A DNA stretch of 35,792 nucleotides from Oscillibacter sp. (GTDB lineage Bacteria > Bacillota > Clostridia > Oscillospirales > Oscillospiraceae): NCBI GenBank assembly GCA_014799915.1, contig JAAVHD010000020.1, forward strand, positions 1 through 35,792, in the 5' to 3' direction. The notes beneath the pieces are model-generated. The model was not told the origin of the DNA. It saw nothing but the letters and a program-made list of their open reading frames with translations, and did no database searches. Below are positions 1 to 7,966 of the stretch, piece after piece (the first letter of the stretch is position 1; the number at the start of each line of letters is the position of its first letter). The position numbers and the translations under genes were made by a program.

Positions 1-74
1 ATCCGCAGTGCTTGTTCTGATTATATCGCGGGTAGCTACTCCCGCTCTATAACTTTTCCAAGAAAGGAGAAATA

Positions 75-1502
75 ATGAAAACCACCCCTTTCAGGATGGT
101 TTTCATTATACGTGCCCCAATGGCCGTTCAATCCACCGTATTCTTATCATTTTTCTTCCCGTTGACCTTGGCCCTGGACCGCCTGACGCCGGGTACACGG
201 TGGAAAAACCGCGTGCTGTTGGTGTTCAGCCTGGTGTTCTATACCTTCGGACAGTGGCAGGGGCTTCCTGTGCTGCTGGCGTCGGCGGTGCTCAGCTTTG
301 CCGCCGGAGCGTTTCTGGCGAAGCATCCGGGCTCCAAACCGGTCCTGATCCTGACGCTGACGGCGCACCTGGCGCTGCTGGGAGTATTCAAATACCTGGA
401 TTTTTTCTCGAACGCTCTGGGCCTTCCCGGACTGGGACTGATGACGCCCCTGGGCGTGTCCTTCTTTACCTTCAAAGGTATGAGCTACGTGATCGACGTC
501 TACCGGGGAGGCCCGGCGGCGGCGCGGTTCACCGACACGCTGCTGTATTTGTCCTTCTTCCCCCAGGTGACCTCCGGCCCCATCACCCGCTTTGACAGTT
601 TTGCCGCACAGCTGACGGACCGGACCGCCACCCCTGAGCGCACTGCCCGCGGCCTGCGGCGGTTTATCGTGGGCCTGGGAAAAAAGCTCCTTATCTCCGC
701 CCCGGCGGCTTCTGTTGCCAATGCCGCCTTTGCTCTGGGCGAGGGACTGGACGTGCGCACGGCATGGCTGGGGGCGCTGGCCTATACGATCCAGATCTAT
801 TTCGATTTCTCCGGCTACAGCGATATGGCCATCGGTTTGGGGGCTGTGTTTGGCTTTGACACGCCGGAAAATTTCCAGTACCCCTACATCGCCTCCTCCA
901 TCACAGAGTTCTGGCGGCGGTGGCACATCTCTCTGTCCCAGTGGTTCCGGGACTATCTCTACATCCCCCTGGGCGGCAACCGGAAGGGCGTGGGGCGCAA
1001 GGCGGCCAATACTGCCATTGTGTTCCTGCTGTGCGGCTTGTGGCACGGGGCGGCGTGGACCTTCCTGCTGTGGGGCGCATGGCACGCGCTGTTTTCCGCG
1101 CTGGAGAGTCTGAAGGTCATCGACTGCAAGCGCTGGTCCCGCGCCGCGCCGGGGAGGGTCATCTGTCATATATATACCTTGTTAGTGGTCTGTCTGGGCT
1201 TCGTGATCTTCCGTTCGGCGGATCTGGGTCAGGCTGCGGCGATGTTCTGGGGAATGTTTACCGGGTTCCGCCTGACGGCAGCGTCCACGCTGGCACTGTG
1301 CCGGGTAAGTCCGGCGTCCTGGTGTGCCCTGGCTGTGGGAGCGGTGGGTTGTATGCCCATCGCGCCGAAGCTGTCCGCCTGGGCGGCGGATAAGCGGGCT
1401 GTGCGTGTGTGCAGCTACGCGGGTGCGGTGGCCCTGTTTCTGCTGTGCCTGATGGCGGCGGCGGGGGGCGGTTTCCAGCCCTTCATCTACGGGCAGTTTT
1501 GA
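75..1502 (+). CDS. MBOAT family membrane-bound O-acyltransferase (AlgI/DltB-like)
   Basis: Multi-TM protein with 'FFPQVTSGPITRFDSF', 'YFDFSGYSDMAIGLG', 'NFQYPYIASSITEFWRRWHISLSQWFRDYLYIPLGGNR' and 'LLCGLWHGAAWTFLLWG', all typical of AlgI-like MBOAT. RBS AAGAAAGGAGAAATA before ATG at 75; an alternative start exists at 120. Confidence 0.93.
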   Translation: MKTTPFRMVFIIRAPMAVQSTVFLSFFFPLTLALDRLTPGTRWKNRVLLVFSLVFYTFGQWQGLPVLLASAVLSFAAGAFLAKHPGSKPVLILTLTAHLALLGVFKYLDFFSNALGLPGLGLMTPLGVSFFTFKGMSYVIDVYRGGPAAARFTDTLLYLSFFPQVTSGPITRFDSFAAQLTDRTATPERTARGLRRFIVGLGKKLLISAPAASVANAAFALGEGLDVRTAWLGALAYTIQIYFDFSGYSDMAIGLGAVFGFDTPENFQYPYIASSITEFWRRWHISLSQWFRDYLYIPLGGNRKGVGRKAANTAIVFLLCGLWHGAAWTFLLWGAWHALFSALESLKVIDCKRWSRAAPGRVICHIYTLLVVCLGFVIFRSADLGQAAAMFWGMFTGFRLTAASTLALCRVSPASWCALAVGAVGCMPIAPKLSAWAADKRAVRVCSYAGAVALFLLCLMAAAGGGFQPFIYGQF

Positions 1503-1523
1503 TGATGTTTCCTGATCCAAAGT

Positions 1524-1724
1524 GCGGATCAAGGGTCTACGGAAACTCCCGGCGCTGTTTACCGCTTTGCGGTAAATACGCTTGAAAGCCGCGCAGTTTG
1601 GGATTGTGCTATGATGAAGAATTTTTTTGAGCGCGGCTTTTGGGGGATTTCGCGCCCTGCGGGGCGCGACCAGAGACGCTGTCTCTGGACTCTGCCACCT
1701 TTGAAAAGGTGGACGAAACTTTTT
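1524..1724 (-). repeat. Dispersed ~200-bp modular hairpin repeat, copy R1 (inverted relative to 28950-29151)
   Basis: The reverse complement of 28950-29151 matches nearly throughout: GGATC/AATCAAGGGTCTACGGAAACTCCC...GCTTGAAAGCCGCGC.GTTTGGGATTGTGCT...CGCGCCCTGCGGGGCGCGACCAGAG...CCACCTTTGAAAAGGTGGACGAAACTTTT. Confidence 0.9.
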
Positions 1725-1756
1725 GTATTGACCCTGGTTCCATATCATTGTAGGTT

Positions 1757-1846
1757 AGGCGGGCCCCCCAGCACGGCCCGGCAGGCCGTGCGGCAGACTT
1801 TAGACCACTATAACCCGCGCGAAGCGTATGCTTCGCGCCGCAGGCA
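1757..1846 (-). repeat. Two-hairpin repeat, copy R3a (inverted relative to 24796-24886)
   Basis: The reverse complement TGCCTGCGG-[GCGCGAAGCATACGCTTCGCGC]-..GTGGTCTAAAGTCTGCC-[GCACGGCC..GGGCCGTGC]-TGGGGGGCCCGCC shares its linkers with 24796-24886. Confidence 0.75.
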
Positions 1847-1893
1847 CCAACAAGTTTCCCAAAATGTTCCATAGAACACCAGCAGAACCCTTA

Positions 1894-1991
1894 ATAAAGT
1901 TCTTTTTGATACTTTTTCTTTCCGTGAGCCGCCTCCGGCGGCTTAGGCTGCTAGTGCCCGCATAGCGGGCACTGCACGCAAGAAAAAGTAT
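1894..1991. repeat. AAAGTTCTTTTTGATACTTTTTCTT palindrome with internal hairpin insert
   Basis: ATACTTTTTCTT (1909-1920) and AAGAAAAAGTAT (1980-1991) are perfect inverted repeats. They bracket two smaller hairpins, GCCGCCTCCGGCGGC and AGTGCCCGCATAGCGGGCACT. Confidence 0.8.
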
Positions 1992-2004
1992 GGAGGAGGG
2001 AACA

Positions 2005-3357
2005 ATGAAAAACCGATTCGGCTACCACGTATTTATCGCGGTATTTCTGCTTCTGTCTCTGATACCCTCTGTAGGGATGCTCCTTCCGGAGCGCGAGGCC
2101 GCGGGGGCCAACGAGGTCCTGGCCGGTCTGCCCAGCCTCCGGGATGGAGAAGGACAGCTGAACGCGGAATATCTCACCCAGCTTTCCGACTACATAGAGG
2201 ACAGCTATTTCCTCCGGCAGGATCTGGTGACGGCCTGGTCCGCCCTGAATCAGCGGGTGCTGCGCACGTCCATTGCGGACAATGTGCTGCTGGGCAGGGA
2301 CGGATGGCTGTACTTTGGCGATACCCTGGACGACTACACCGGCGCGGCGCCCATGAGCACCGGGGAGATTGCCGCCGCAGCCCATAATCTGGCGCTGGTG
2401 TCGGAATACTGCGAGAGCCAGGGCGCGGCGTTTCTGTTCACCATCGCACCCAATAAAAATTCCGTCTATCCCCAGCACATGCCGGAGCTGCCGGTGTTCT
2501 CCGATCAAAAAAATGCGGACGCACTGGCCAAAGCCTTAGCAGCGGAAGGTGTGGCATATTACGATCTCTTCACAGCCCTGGGCAGCCAGGAGGAGACTCT
2601 CTACTTCACCCAGGACTCCCACTGGAACAGCAAGGGCGCGGCCCTGGCCGCCGACGGCATCAACGCCGCCCTGGGACGGCAGTCCAGCTACTTCACCGGC
2701 CCCTTCCAGCCGGAGGCAGTCCACCGCAGCGACCTGTACGCCATGCTGTACCCCACAGGGACCTGGCTGGAGACAGACCAGCAGTACGCCGGGGAGCTGA
2801 CCTTTGACTACGAGGTCCCCATCCGCTCGGAGAATGAGCTGAATATCCGCACTGCAGGCGGCGGGACGGGGTCCCTGCTGATGTTCCGGGACTCTTTTGG
2901 GAATCTGCTCTACCCCTATCTGGCGGACAGCTTCGGGAGCGCCCAGTTCTCCCGCGCCGTAGCCTACCGCCTGGACCAGATCCCGGTCCGGGAGGCGGAT
3001 TATGTAGTGGTGGAGCTGGTGGAGCGGAATCTCCGCTACCTGCTGGAGAACGTCCCCGTGATGCCCGCCCCTCTGCGCGAGCTGGAGACGGCCCCGGCGG
3101 CGGAGACGGCATCCGTGGCGCTCACAGCGGAGGAAGCGCAGTATCTGCCGGGCTACGTCCTGGTCCAAGGGACCCTTCCGGTAACGCCGGACGACGGGTC
3201 GCGGCTGTACCTGCGCACGACAGAAGGTGCTTACGAAGCGTTCCGCATGGAGGCGGAGGGCTTCGGGCTGTATATCCCGGAAGCTGCGCTGACCGGGGAA
3301 ATGGCTCTGGTCTGCACGCGAGACGGCGGGATGATTTCCCTCCCCGCCGGAGTCTGA
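2005..3357 (+). CDS. DHHW/AlgX-AlgJ-like SGNH-type protein, probable partner of the MBOAT acyltransferase
   Basis: N-terminal TM segment; 'DGWLYFGDTLDDYTG', 'FLFTIAPNKNSVYPQHMP', 'FTQDSHWNSKGAALAADGI' (D-x-HW motif), 'LMFRDSFGNLLYPYLADSF'. RBS GGAGGAGGG before ATG at 2005; the ORF track start at 1990 falls in the upstream palindrome. Confidence 0.85.
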   Translation: MKNRFGYHVFIAVFLLLSLIPSVGMLLPEREAAGANEVLAGLPSLRDGEGQLNAEYLTQLSDYIEDSYFLRQDLVTAWSALNQRVLRTSIADNVLLGRDGWLYFGDTLDDYTGAAPMSTGEIAAAAHNLALVSEYCESQGAAFLFTIAPNKNSVYPQHMPELPVFSDQKNADALAKALAAEGVAYYDLFTALGSQEETLYFTQDSHWNSKGAALAADGINAALGRQSSYFTGPFQPEAVHRSDLYAMLYPTGTWLETDQQYAGELTFDYEVPIRSENELNIRTAGGGTGSLLMFRDSFGNLLYPYLADSFGSAQFSRAVAYRLDQIPVREADYVVVELVERNLRYLLENVPVMPAPLRELETAPAAETASVALTAEEAQYLPGYVLVQGTLPVTPDDGSRLYLRTTEGAYEAFRMEAEGFGLYIPEAALTGEMALVCTRDGGMISLPAGV

Positions 3358-3390
3358 CAGAACAGATCGCATATGAAGGAGGTTCATTCT

Positions 3391-4701
3391 ATGTTAAAAT
3401 GGAAAAGATCACTGGTAGCCGCAGTCCTGGCGGTGTCCGCAGTATTCTCCCTGGCGGTCCCCGCCGCCGCTGTGGAGACGGCCCCGTCCACCACTGTCGC
3501 CGGGATGACGCTGAACACAACGGAGCACGACGCCTACATATCCGGCAGCAGCAGCCGCTTCAACCCCGGCGGCGAGATCACCCGGGCCGAGGCCGCGCAG
3601 ATCCTCAGCCGCCTGCTGCCCTATGAGCCGCCCGTCACCGTCAGCTACCTGGATGTGGCCGATACCGCCTGGTATGCCCATGCGGCCCGGATAATTGGTT
3701 CCCTGGGCGTCATGCGGGCGGGGGAGAGCCTGTTCCTGCCCAATGAGGCCATCACCCGCGGGGAGTTCATCTACGCAGTGGCCTGCTTCTTCCCGGCCAA
3801 CACCAGCGTGGTCCAGTTTATCGACGTCTCACCCTGGGACCCCAATAGTGAGGCCTATCTCACAGCCAGGGCCCAGGGCTGGGTCACCGGCTTTGAGGAC
3901 GGGACGCTCCGGCCGGATCAGCCCGTTACCCGTGCGGAGGCGGTGTCGATCATCAACCGCGCGCTGGGCCGCGTCCCGGACAAGAGCTATATCGACACCC
4001 TTGCGCCCTTCCTGTACCTGGATGTGAGCCGGGACAGCTGGTATTTCTACGATGTCATGGAAGCGTCCGTCTCCCACCAGCACACCGGTTCCAACGGCGA
4101 GGAGCGCTGGATCTCCCACACGGCCATGCCCAGCAGCATGACCGCCGGCTTCCACCTGATCGACGGCTGGCTGTACTATTACGATCCGGTGCAGGGCAAT
4201 ATACTGCGCGATACCAGCATGGGGAACTTCACCTTTGACGCGCAGGGACATTTCACCTCCGGCAACGCCGAGCTGGACGCCAAGCTGCGCAGCATCGTGA
4301 TGGAAAAGACCAACGACGGCATGACCCAGGAGCAGAAGCTCCGGGCTCTGTACGTCTACACCCGGGATTCCTTCACCTACCTGCGCCGCCCGGCCTATCA
4401 ATTCGGCGTTCTGGACTTCATGCAGAAGGACGCCATGGATATGCTCACCACCGGGTACGGCAACTGCTACTCCTATGCGTCCGTGTTCTGGTATCTGTCC
4501 CGGTGGATCGGGTACGACGCCAAGATCTACAGCGGCACGGTGGGCTCCAACCGTGCGCCCCACTCCTGGGTAGAAATAAATTTCGATGGTAAGGATTATA
4601 TCTTTGACACGGAGCTGGAAATGGCGTATCATAGGAAGGGACGCTATGAGATCAATCTGTATAAGTACATCGACGTGGACAACTGGCACTATGTCAGATA
4701 G
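3391..4701 (+). CDS. Secreted SLH-domain protein with C-terminal transglutaminase-like domain
   Basis: Signal peptide MLKWKRSLVAAVLAVSAVFSLAVPAAA; SLH motifs 'GEITRAEAAQILSRLL', 'AITRGEFIYAVACFF', 'GFEDGTLRPDQPVTRAEAVSIINRAL'; C-terminal 'YGNCYSYASVFWYLSRWIGYDAKIYSG...PHSWVEINFDGKDYIFDTELE' gives a Cys/His/Asp triad arrangement. RBS AAGGAGG. Confidence 0.88.
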   Translation: MLKWKRSLVAAVLAVSAVFSLAVPAAAVETAPSTTVAGMTLNTTEHDAYISGSSSRFNPGGEITRAEAAQILSRLLPYEPPVTVSYLDVADTAWYAHAARIIGSLGVMRAGESLFLPNEAITRGEFIYAVACFFPANTSVVQFIDVSPWDPNSEAYLTARAQGWVTGFEDGTLRPDQPVTRAEAVSIINRALGRVPDKSYIDTLAPFLYLDVSRDSWYFYDVMEASVSHQHTGSNGEERWISHTAMPSSMTAGFHLIDGWLYYYDPVQGNILRDTSMGNFTFDAQGHFTSGNAELDAKLRSIVMEKTNDGMTQEQKLRALYVYTRDSFTYLRRPAYQFGVLDFMQKDAMDMLTTGYGNCYSYASVFWYLSRWIGYDAKIYSGTVGSNRAPHSWVEINFDGKDYIFDTELEMAYHRKGRYEINLYKYIDVDNWHYVR

Positions 4702-4740
4702 CAGCGTCACCAGAAAAAGGATATTGGAGGCAACCAGAAG

Positions 4741-5424
4741 ATGAAGCATTGGAAACTGCTGCTCGCCGCGTGCGCGCTGCTTGTGACGCTGTGCGCCTGC
4801 GGCGGAGCGTCGGACCCCGTAACGGAACCAGCGGCGGAGCCGGACGCCGCGCCTGTGGAGGACACGAACATACCCGATACCCCTGTCCCCGCGCAGGAGG
4901 ACGAACAGGCTCCTGCCCCTGCGGAACGTGACGCTCCCGCCGGAGCGCCCGAGGACGGTCCGGACGGCGAGGCGGAGCCCCCTGACGAGCAGCCCCCCGC
5001 CCAGCCCTCCACGGAAACGGAGCCGCCTGCGGACCCACCCGCAGATAAACCTGCGGAAAAACCCGCCGACCCACCCGCAGACAAACCCGCAGATCCTCCT
5101 GCGGACAAACCTGCGGATAAGCCTGCTGATCCGCCCGCTTCCCAGCCGGAGCCCGAATCTCCGCCTGCCACCCAGCCGGACCCGCCGCCCGCCCCCGCAG
5201 ATGACCCTGAGCCCGCCGCTCCCGCGGCGGACCCCAAGGCTGCGGCGCAGGCCCTTGTGGGCCGTCCGGTCAGCGAGCTGTATGCCGCCATCGGCCAGCC
5301 CATTTCCTCGGATTACGCCCCCAGCTGCCTGGTGGAGGGGGATGACGGAGAGCTGATCTACGACGGCTTTATCGTCTACACCACCCGCGAAGGTAATTCT
5401 GAAACTGTCTACGCCGTGTTCTGA
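4741..5424 (+). CDS. Lipoprotein with Pro/Ala/Asp-rich low-complexity repeat region
   Basis: Lipobox 'LLVTLCACGGAS'; tandem PADPPADKPADKPAD-type repeats (DNA ~5035-5140); short folded C-terminal region. Confidence 0.85.
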   Translation: MKHWKLLLAACALLVTLCACGGASDPVTEPAAEPDAAPVEDTNIPDTPVPAQEDEQAPAPAERDAPAGAPEDGPDGEAEPPDEQPPAQPSTETEPPADPPADKPAEKPADPPADKPADPPADKPADKPADPPASQPEPESPPATQPDPPPAPADDPEPAAPAADPKAAAQALVGRPVSELYAAIGQPISSDYAPSCLVEGDDGELIYDGFIVYTTREGNSETVYAVF

Positions 5425-5449
5425 TGGGAGCGGCGAGAAGGAGATAGGA

Positions 5450-7747
5450 ATGGATAGCAAACGAAGCTCCTCTCAAATAAGTTGGGTGATCCCGGTCGCC
5501 GTCCTTGCAGTCGTTTTGGTCCTGGCGGCTGTGGCGGCCGCGTACTTCTGCACCCCCGGCGTCTCCGGCCTCAGCGTAGGCAAGGGAGACGTCACCCTGG
5601 TTATGGAGGACAGCAAAACGGTGCGCCTGACCTGGCCGGAGAGCCCGGATCAGGCGCTCACCCGTGTCTCCCTGCGTCCGGAGGGGGAGGCGGACTTCCA
5701 GGTGTGGGAGGAGCTGACAGGAAACACCACCACGCTGGATGCCAGCCTGCTGGAGCGGCCCCTCACAATCCGCATTCAGGCCGCAGCCCAGGGGAAGAAC
5801 CTGCTGGGCATGGAGCGGGAGATGGTCAGCTCCGGTGCCATAGAGGTGACCGTCCAGCCCTACACCGCCGTCCTCTCCCGGCTGGACGGCGAGGGCGGAG
5901 AAGTTGGCGAGCTGTCCCTCTCCTGGGACGGCGGAGGCAGATATGAGGTGGGTGTGCTGGAGGACGGACAGTTCCGGCCTCTCCGGCAGCTCTCCGGCAG
6001 CTCTGCCGTCCTGCGTTTCGGCGAGGACGGAGATCTGCCCCTGCCCAGCTATGACGATTCCGTCCAGGTCACGGTCCGGGCGCTCCAGTCGGGAAAGGGG
6101 TACATACTCTATGGCCCCTGCGTCACGCCCCTGGAGGTGACACGGGAGCTCCTGCTGGGCAATCAGCTGTCCCTGGAGTGCCAGCAGATCGGGGAGCGTC
6201 TGTACGCCCTCCGCTGGAATGAGACCAAGGGGGACTTCTACGAGGTCCGGGAGTGGATCAACGAAAGCTGGGTGACCCTGGCCCAGGTGGAGCGGTCCGA
6301 CGAGCTGCGCTATGAAACGGGCTTCCTGCGGTCCGGCTCGGACCACCGGTATCAGGTCGTCTCAGTAGGCGGCGACCCGCTGGAGCCGGTGGAGCCTGCG
6401 GAGGTTTCCCTGCGTGCGGAGATATCCACCCGGTACGCCACCGTCTGGCCGGTGATCCAGGTGGAGCTCTTTGAGGACGCGGCGCTGAGCAAGTTCATGG
6501 GCCAGGTCCCTGCCGGAACGGCCCTGTGCGTACTGGAGGAGAGCGGAGACGCCTTCCATATCCGCTACGGTGAGAAATACGGCTGGGTGGACAGCCGGTT
6601 CTGCATGATCAATCTGCGGGAGTACCTGGGCGATGTGTGCGCCTATGATATCACCAACAGCTACCGCTCCATCTTCATGGTCCACGACAACCCCATTGAG
6701 AACATCACCGGCCAGGTGATCAAGGGGTTCGAGGGCGTCATGACGGCGGAGGACGGCTTCCTGGTGCCCTATCTGTACCCCAGCGCGAAAAAGCTGCTGA
6801 TCGCCGCCCAGGCGGCGGAGGCGGACGGCTACCGCCTGCGCATCTATGAGGCATTCCGGCCCAACGAGGCCACCCGGTATCTGTATGATACCACCCTGGC
6901 GCAGCTGGACTACCCGGTGCCGGTCATCGACGGGGAGAGCGGCGGGTACATCTTCTACGAGCCCCCGGAGCCCGGGGAGGGCGATACGCAGACGGTGCAG
7001 GCGGAGGAGCTGGCCCTGACCTCCTGGGAGGATATAGAGCCCGAACCCCAGCTCCCGGAGGAAGAAGACAACAGTGAGACCGCCCCCGCAGAGGACGACC
7101 CCCAGGTGCCGGAGGATAATACCCCCCAGCCTGCGGACGAGCCCGCTCCGCCTCCAGAGGAGCCCGTCCAACCCACAGAGGAACCCACCCAGCCTGCGGA
7201 GGCCGATGAGAACGGCCTCCAGGAGGAGCCCGCGCCCGAGGAGACGGAGCAGCCCGAGATACCGGAGGACAGTCCTTTCTATGGCCACCCCACCTTCCGG
7301 GAGGTGATGACCGACGGACGGTTCGGGATCGGCAGCTTCCTGGCGGCGGTGGTGTCCGCCCATAACCGGGGCATCGCCCTGGACCTGACCATCGAGAAGC
7401 TGGACGGCACACGCCTGTCGATGCAGTCGCCCATGCACGATCTCAGCTGGTATTCCGCCACCTACCTGAACAACAGCAACGCCAAGCTGCTGGAGTCCTA
7501 TATGACCATGCCCGGCGTAGCGATGCGGGGCCTGACCAGCGAGTGGTGGCACTTCCAGGACGACGACACCAGGGAGGCCATCAACCTGTCCTCCTACCTC
7601 ACCAAGGGCGTCACCGCCGAGGGCTGGACCCGTGACAACATCGGCTGGCGCTATCGGGACGCCAAGGGCGTATATGCCCGCGATACCACGATCAAGGTAG
7701 ACGGCAAGCAATATACCTTTGATGCCGCCGGTTACGCGGTGGAGTGA
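5450..7747 (+). CDS. Membrane-anchored M15 family (VanX/VanY-like) D-alanyl-D-alanine peptidase-like protein with an internal Pro/Glu-rich insert
   Basis: N-terminal TM 'VIPVAVLAVVLVLAAVAAAYF'; SH3-like segment 'GTALCVLEESGDAFHIRYGEKYGWVDSRF'; 'YRLRIYEAFRPNEATRYLYD', 'SAHNRGIALDLTI' (SxHxxGxAxD) and 'SEWWHFQ'; C-terminal 'GWRYRDAKGVYARDTTIKVDGKQYTFDAAGYAVE' resembles a cell-wall-binding repeat. Confidence 0.85.
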   Translation: MDSKRSSSQISWVIPVAVLAVVLVLAAVAAAYFCTPGVSGLSVGKGDVTLVMEDSKTVRLTWPESPDQALTRVSLRPEGEADFQVWEELTGNTTTLDASLLERPLTIRIQAAAQGKNLLGMEREMVSSGAIEVTVQPYTAVLSRLDGEGGEVGELSLSWDGGGRYEVGVLEDGQFRPLRQLSGSSAVLRFGEDGDLPLPSYDDSVQVTVRALQSGKGYILYGPCVTPLEVTRELLLGNQLSLECQQIGERLYALRWNETKGDFYEVREWINESWVTLAQVERSDELRYETGFLRSGSDHRYQVVSVGGDPLEPVEPAEVSLRAEISTRYATVWPVIQVELFEDAALSKFMGQVPAGTALCVLEESGDAFHIRYGEKYGWVDSRFCMINLREYLGDVCAYDITNSYRSIFMVHDNPIENITGQVIKGFEGVMTAEDGFLVPYLYPSAKKLLIAAQAAEADGYRLRIYEAFRPNEATRYLYDTTLAQLDYPVPVIDGESGGYIFYEPPEPGEGDTQTVQAEELALTSWEDIEPEPQLPEEEDNSETAPAEDDPQVPEDNTPQPADEPAPPPEEPVQPTEEPTQPAEADENGLQEEPAPEETEQPEIPEDSPFYGHPTFREVMTDGRFGIGSFLAAVVSAHNRGIALDLTIEKLDGTRLSMQSPMHDLSWYSATYLNNSNAKLLESYMTMPGVAMRGLTSEWWHFQDDDTREAINLSSYLTKGVTAEGWTRDNIGWRYRDAKGVYARDTTIKVDGKQYTFDAAGYAVE

Positions 7748-7780
7748 TCCCGGTACGGCAGCGCTGTAAAAATGACAGAC

Positions 7781-7815
7781 CGGCGTGGAGCAGATGTGCT
7801 CCACGCCGTTTTTTT
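7781..7815 (+). terminator. Intrinsic terminator after the M15 peptidase gene
   Basis: CGGCGTGGAGCA-gatg-TGCTCCACGCCG followed by a T run. Confidence 0.9.
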
Positions 7816-7966
7816 GCACGGCAAAATTTGGTAATTCTGCACAATAAACAAGGAAGAATTTATCAAATCAAGAGAAAATCGACATCTTTTGCATGGAGGT
7901 TCTATCCCAGCGGGAAGATTTGTGCTACAATTCTTATATGAAACTGGCAGGGAAGGGGGACTACGA

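Noticed and set aside
1609-1872. Similar small ORFs at 1609-1872 (-) and 28975-29232 (+) ('VAESRDSVSGRAPQGAKSPKSRA' / 'MAESRGSASGRAPQGAEFPKSRA')
   Set aside because: The protein similarity is explained by the R1/R2 DNA repeat; differences follow hairpin pairing, not codon constraint, so it is not a conserved peptide.
3829-5460. 543-aa minus ORF spanning the transglutaminase and lipoprotein genes
   Set aside because: Arg/Gly-rich shadow ORF crossing two real genes and an intergenic gap.
6362-7819. 485-aa minus ORF opposite the M15 gene
   Set aside because: Shadow ORF; crosses the terminator and has no recognisable domain.
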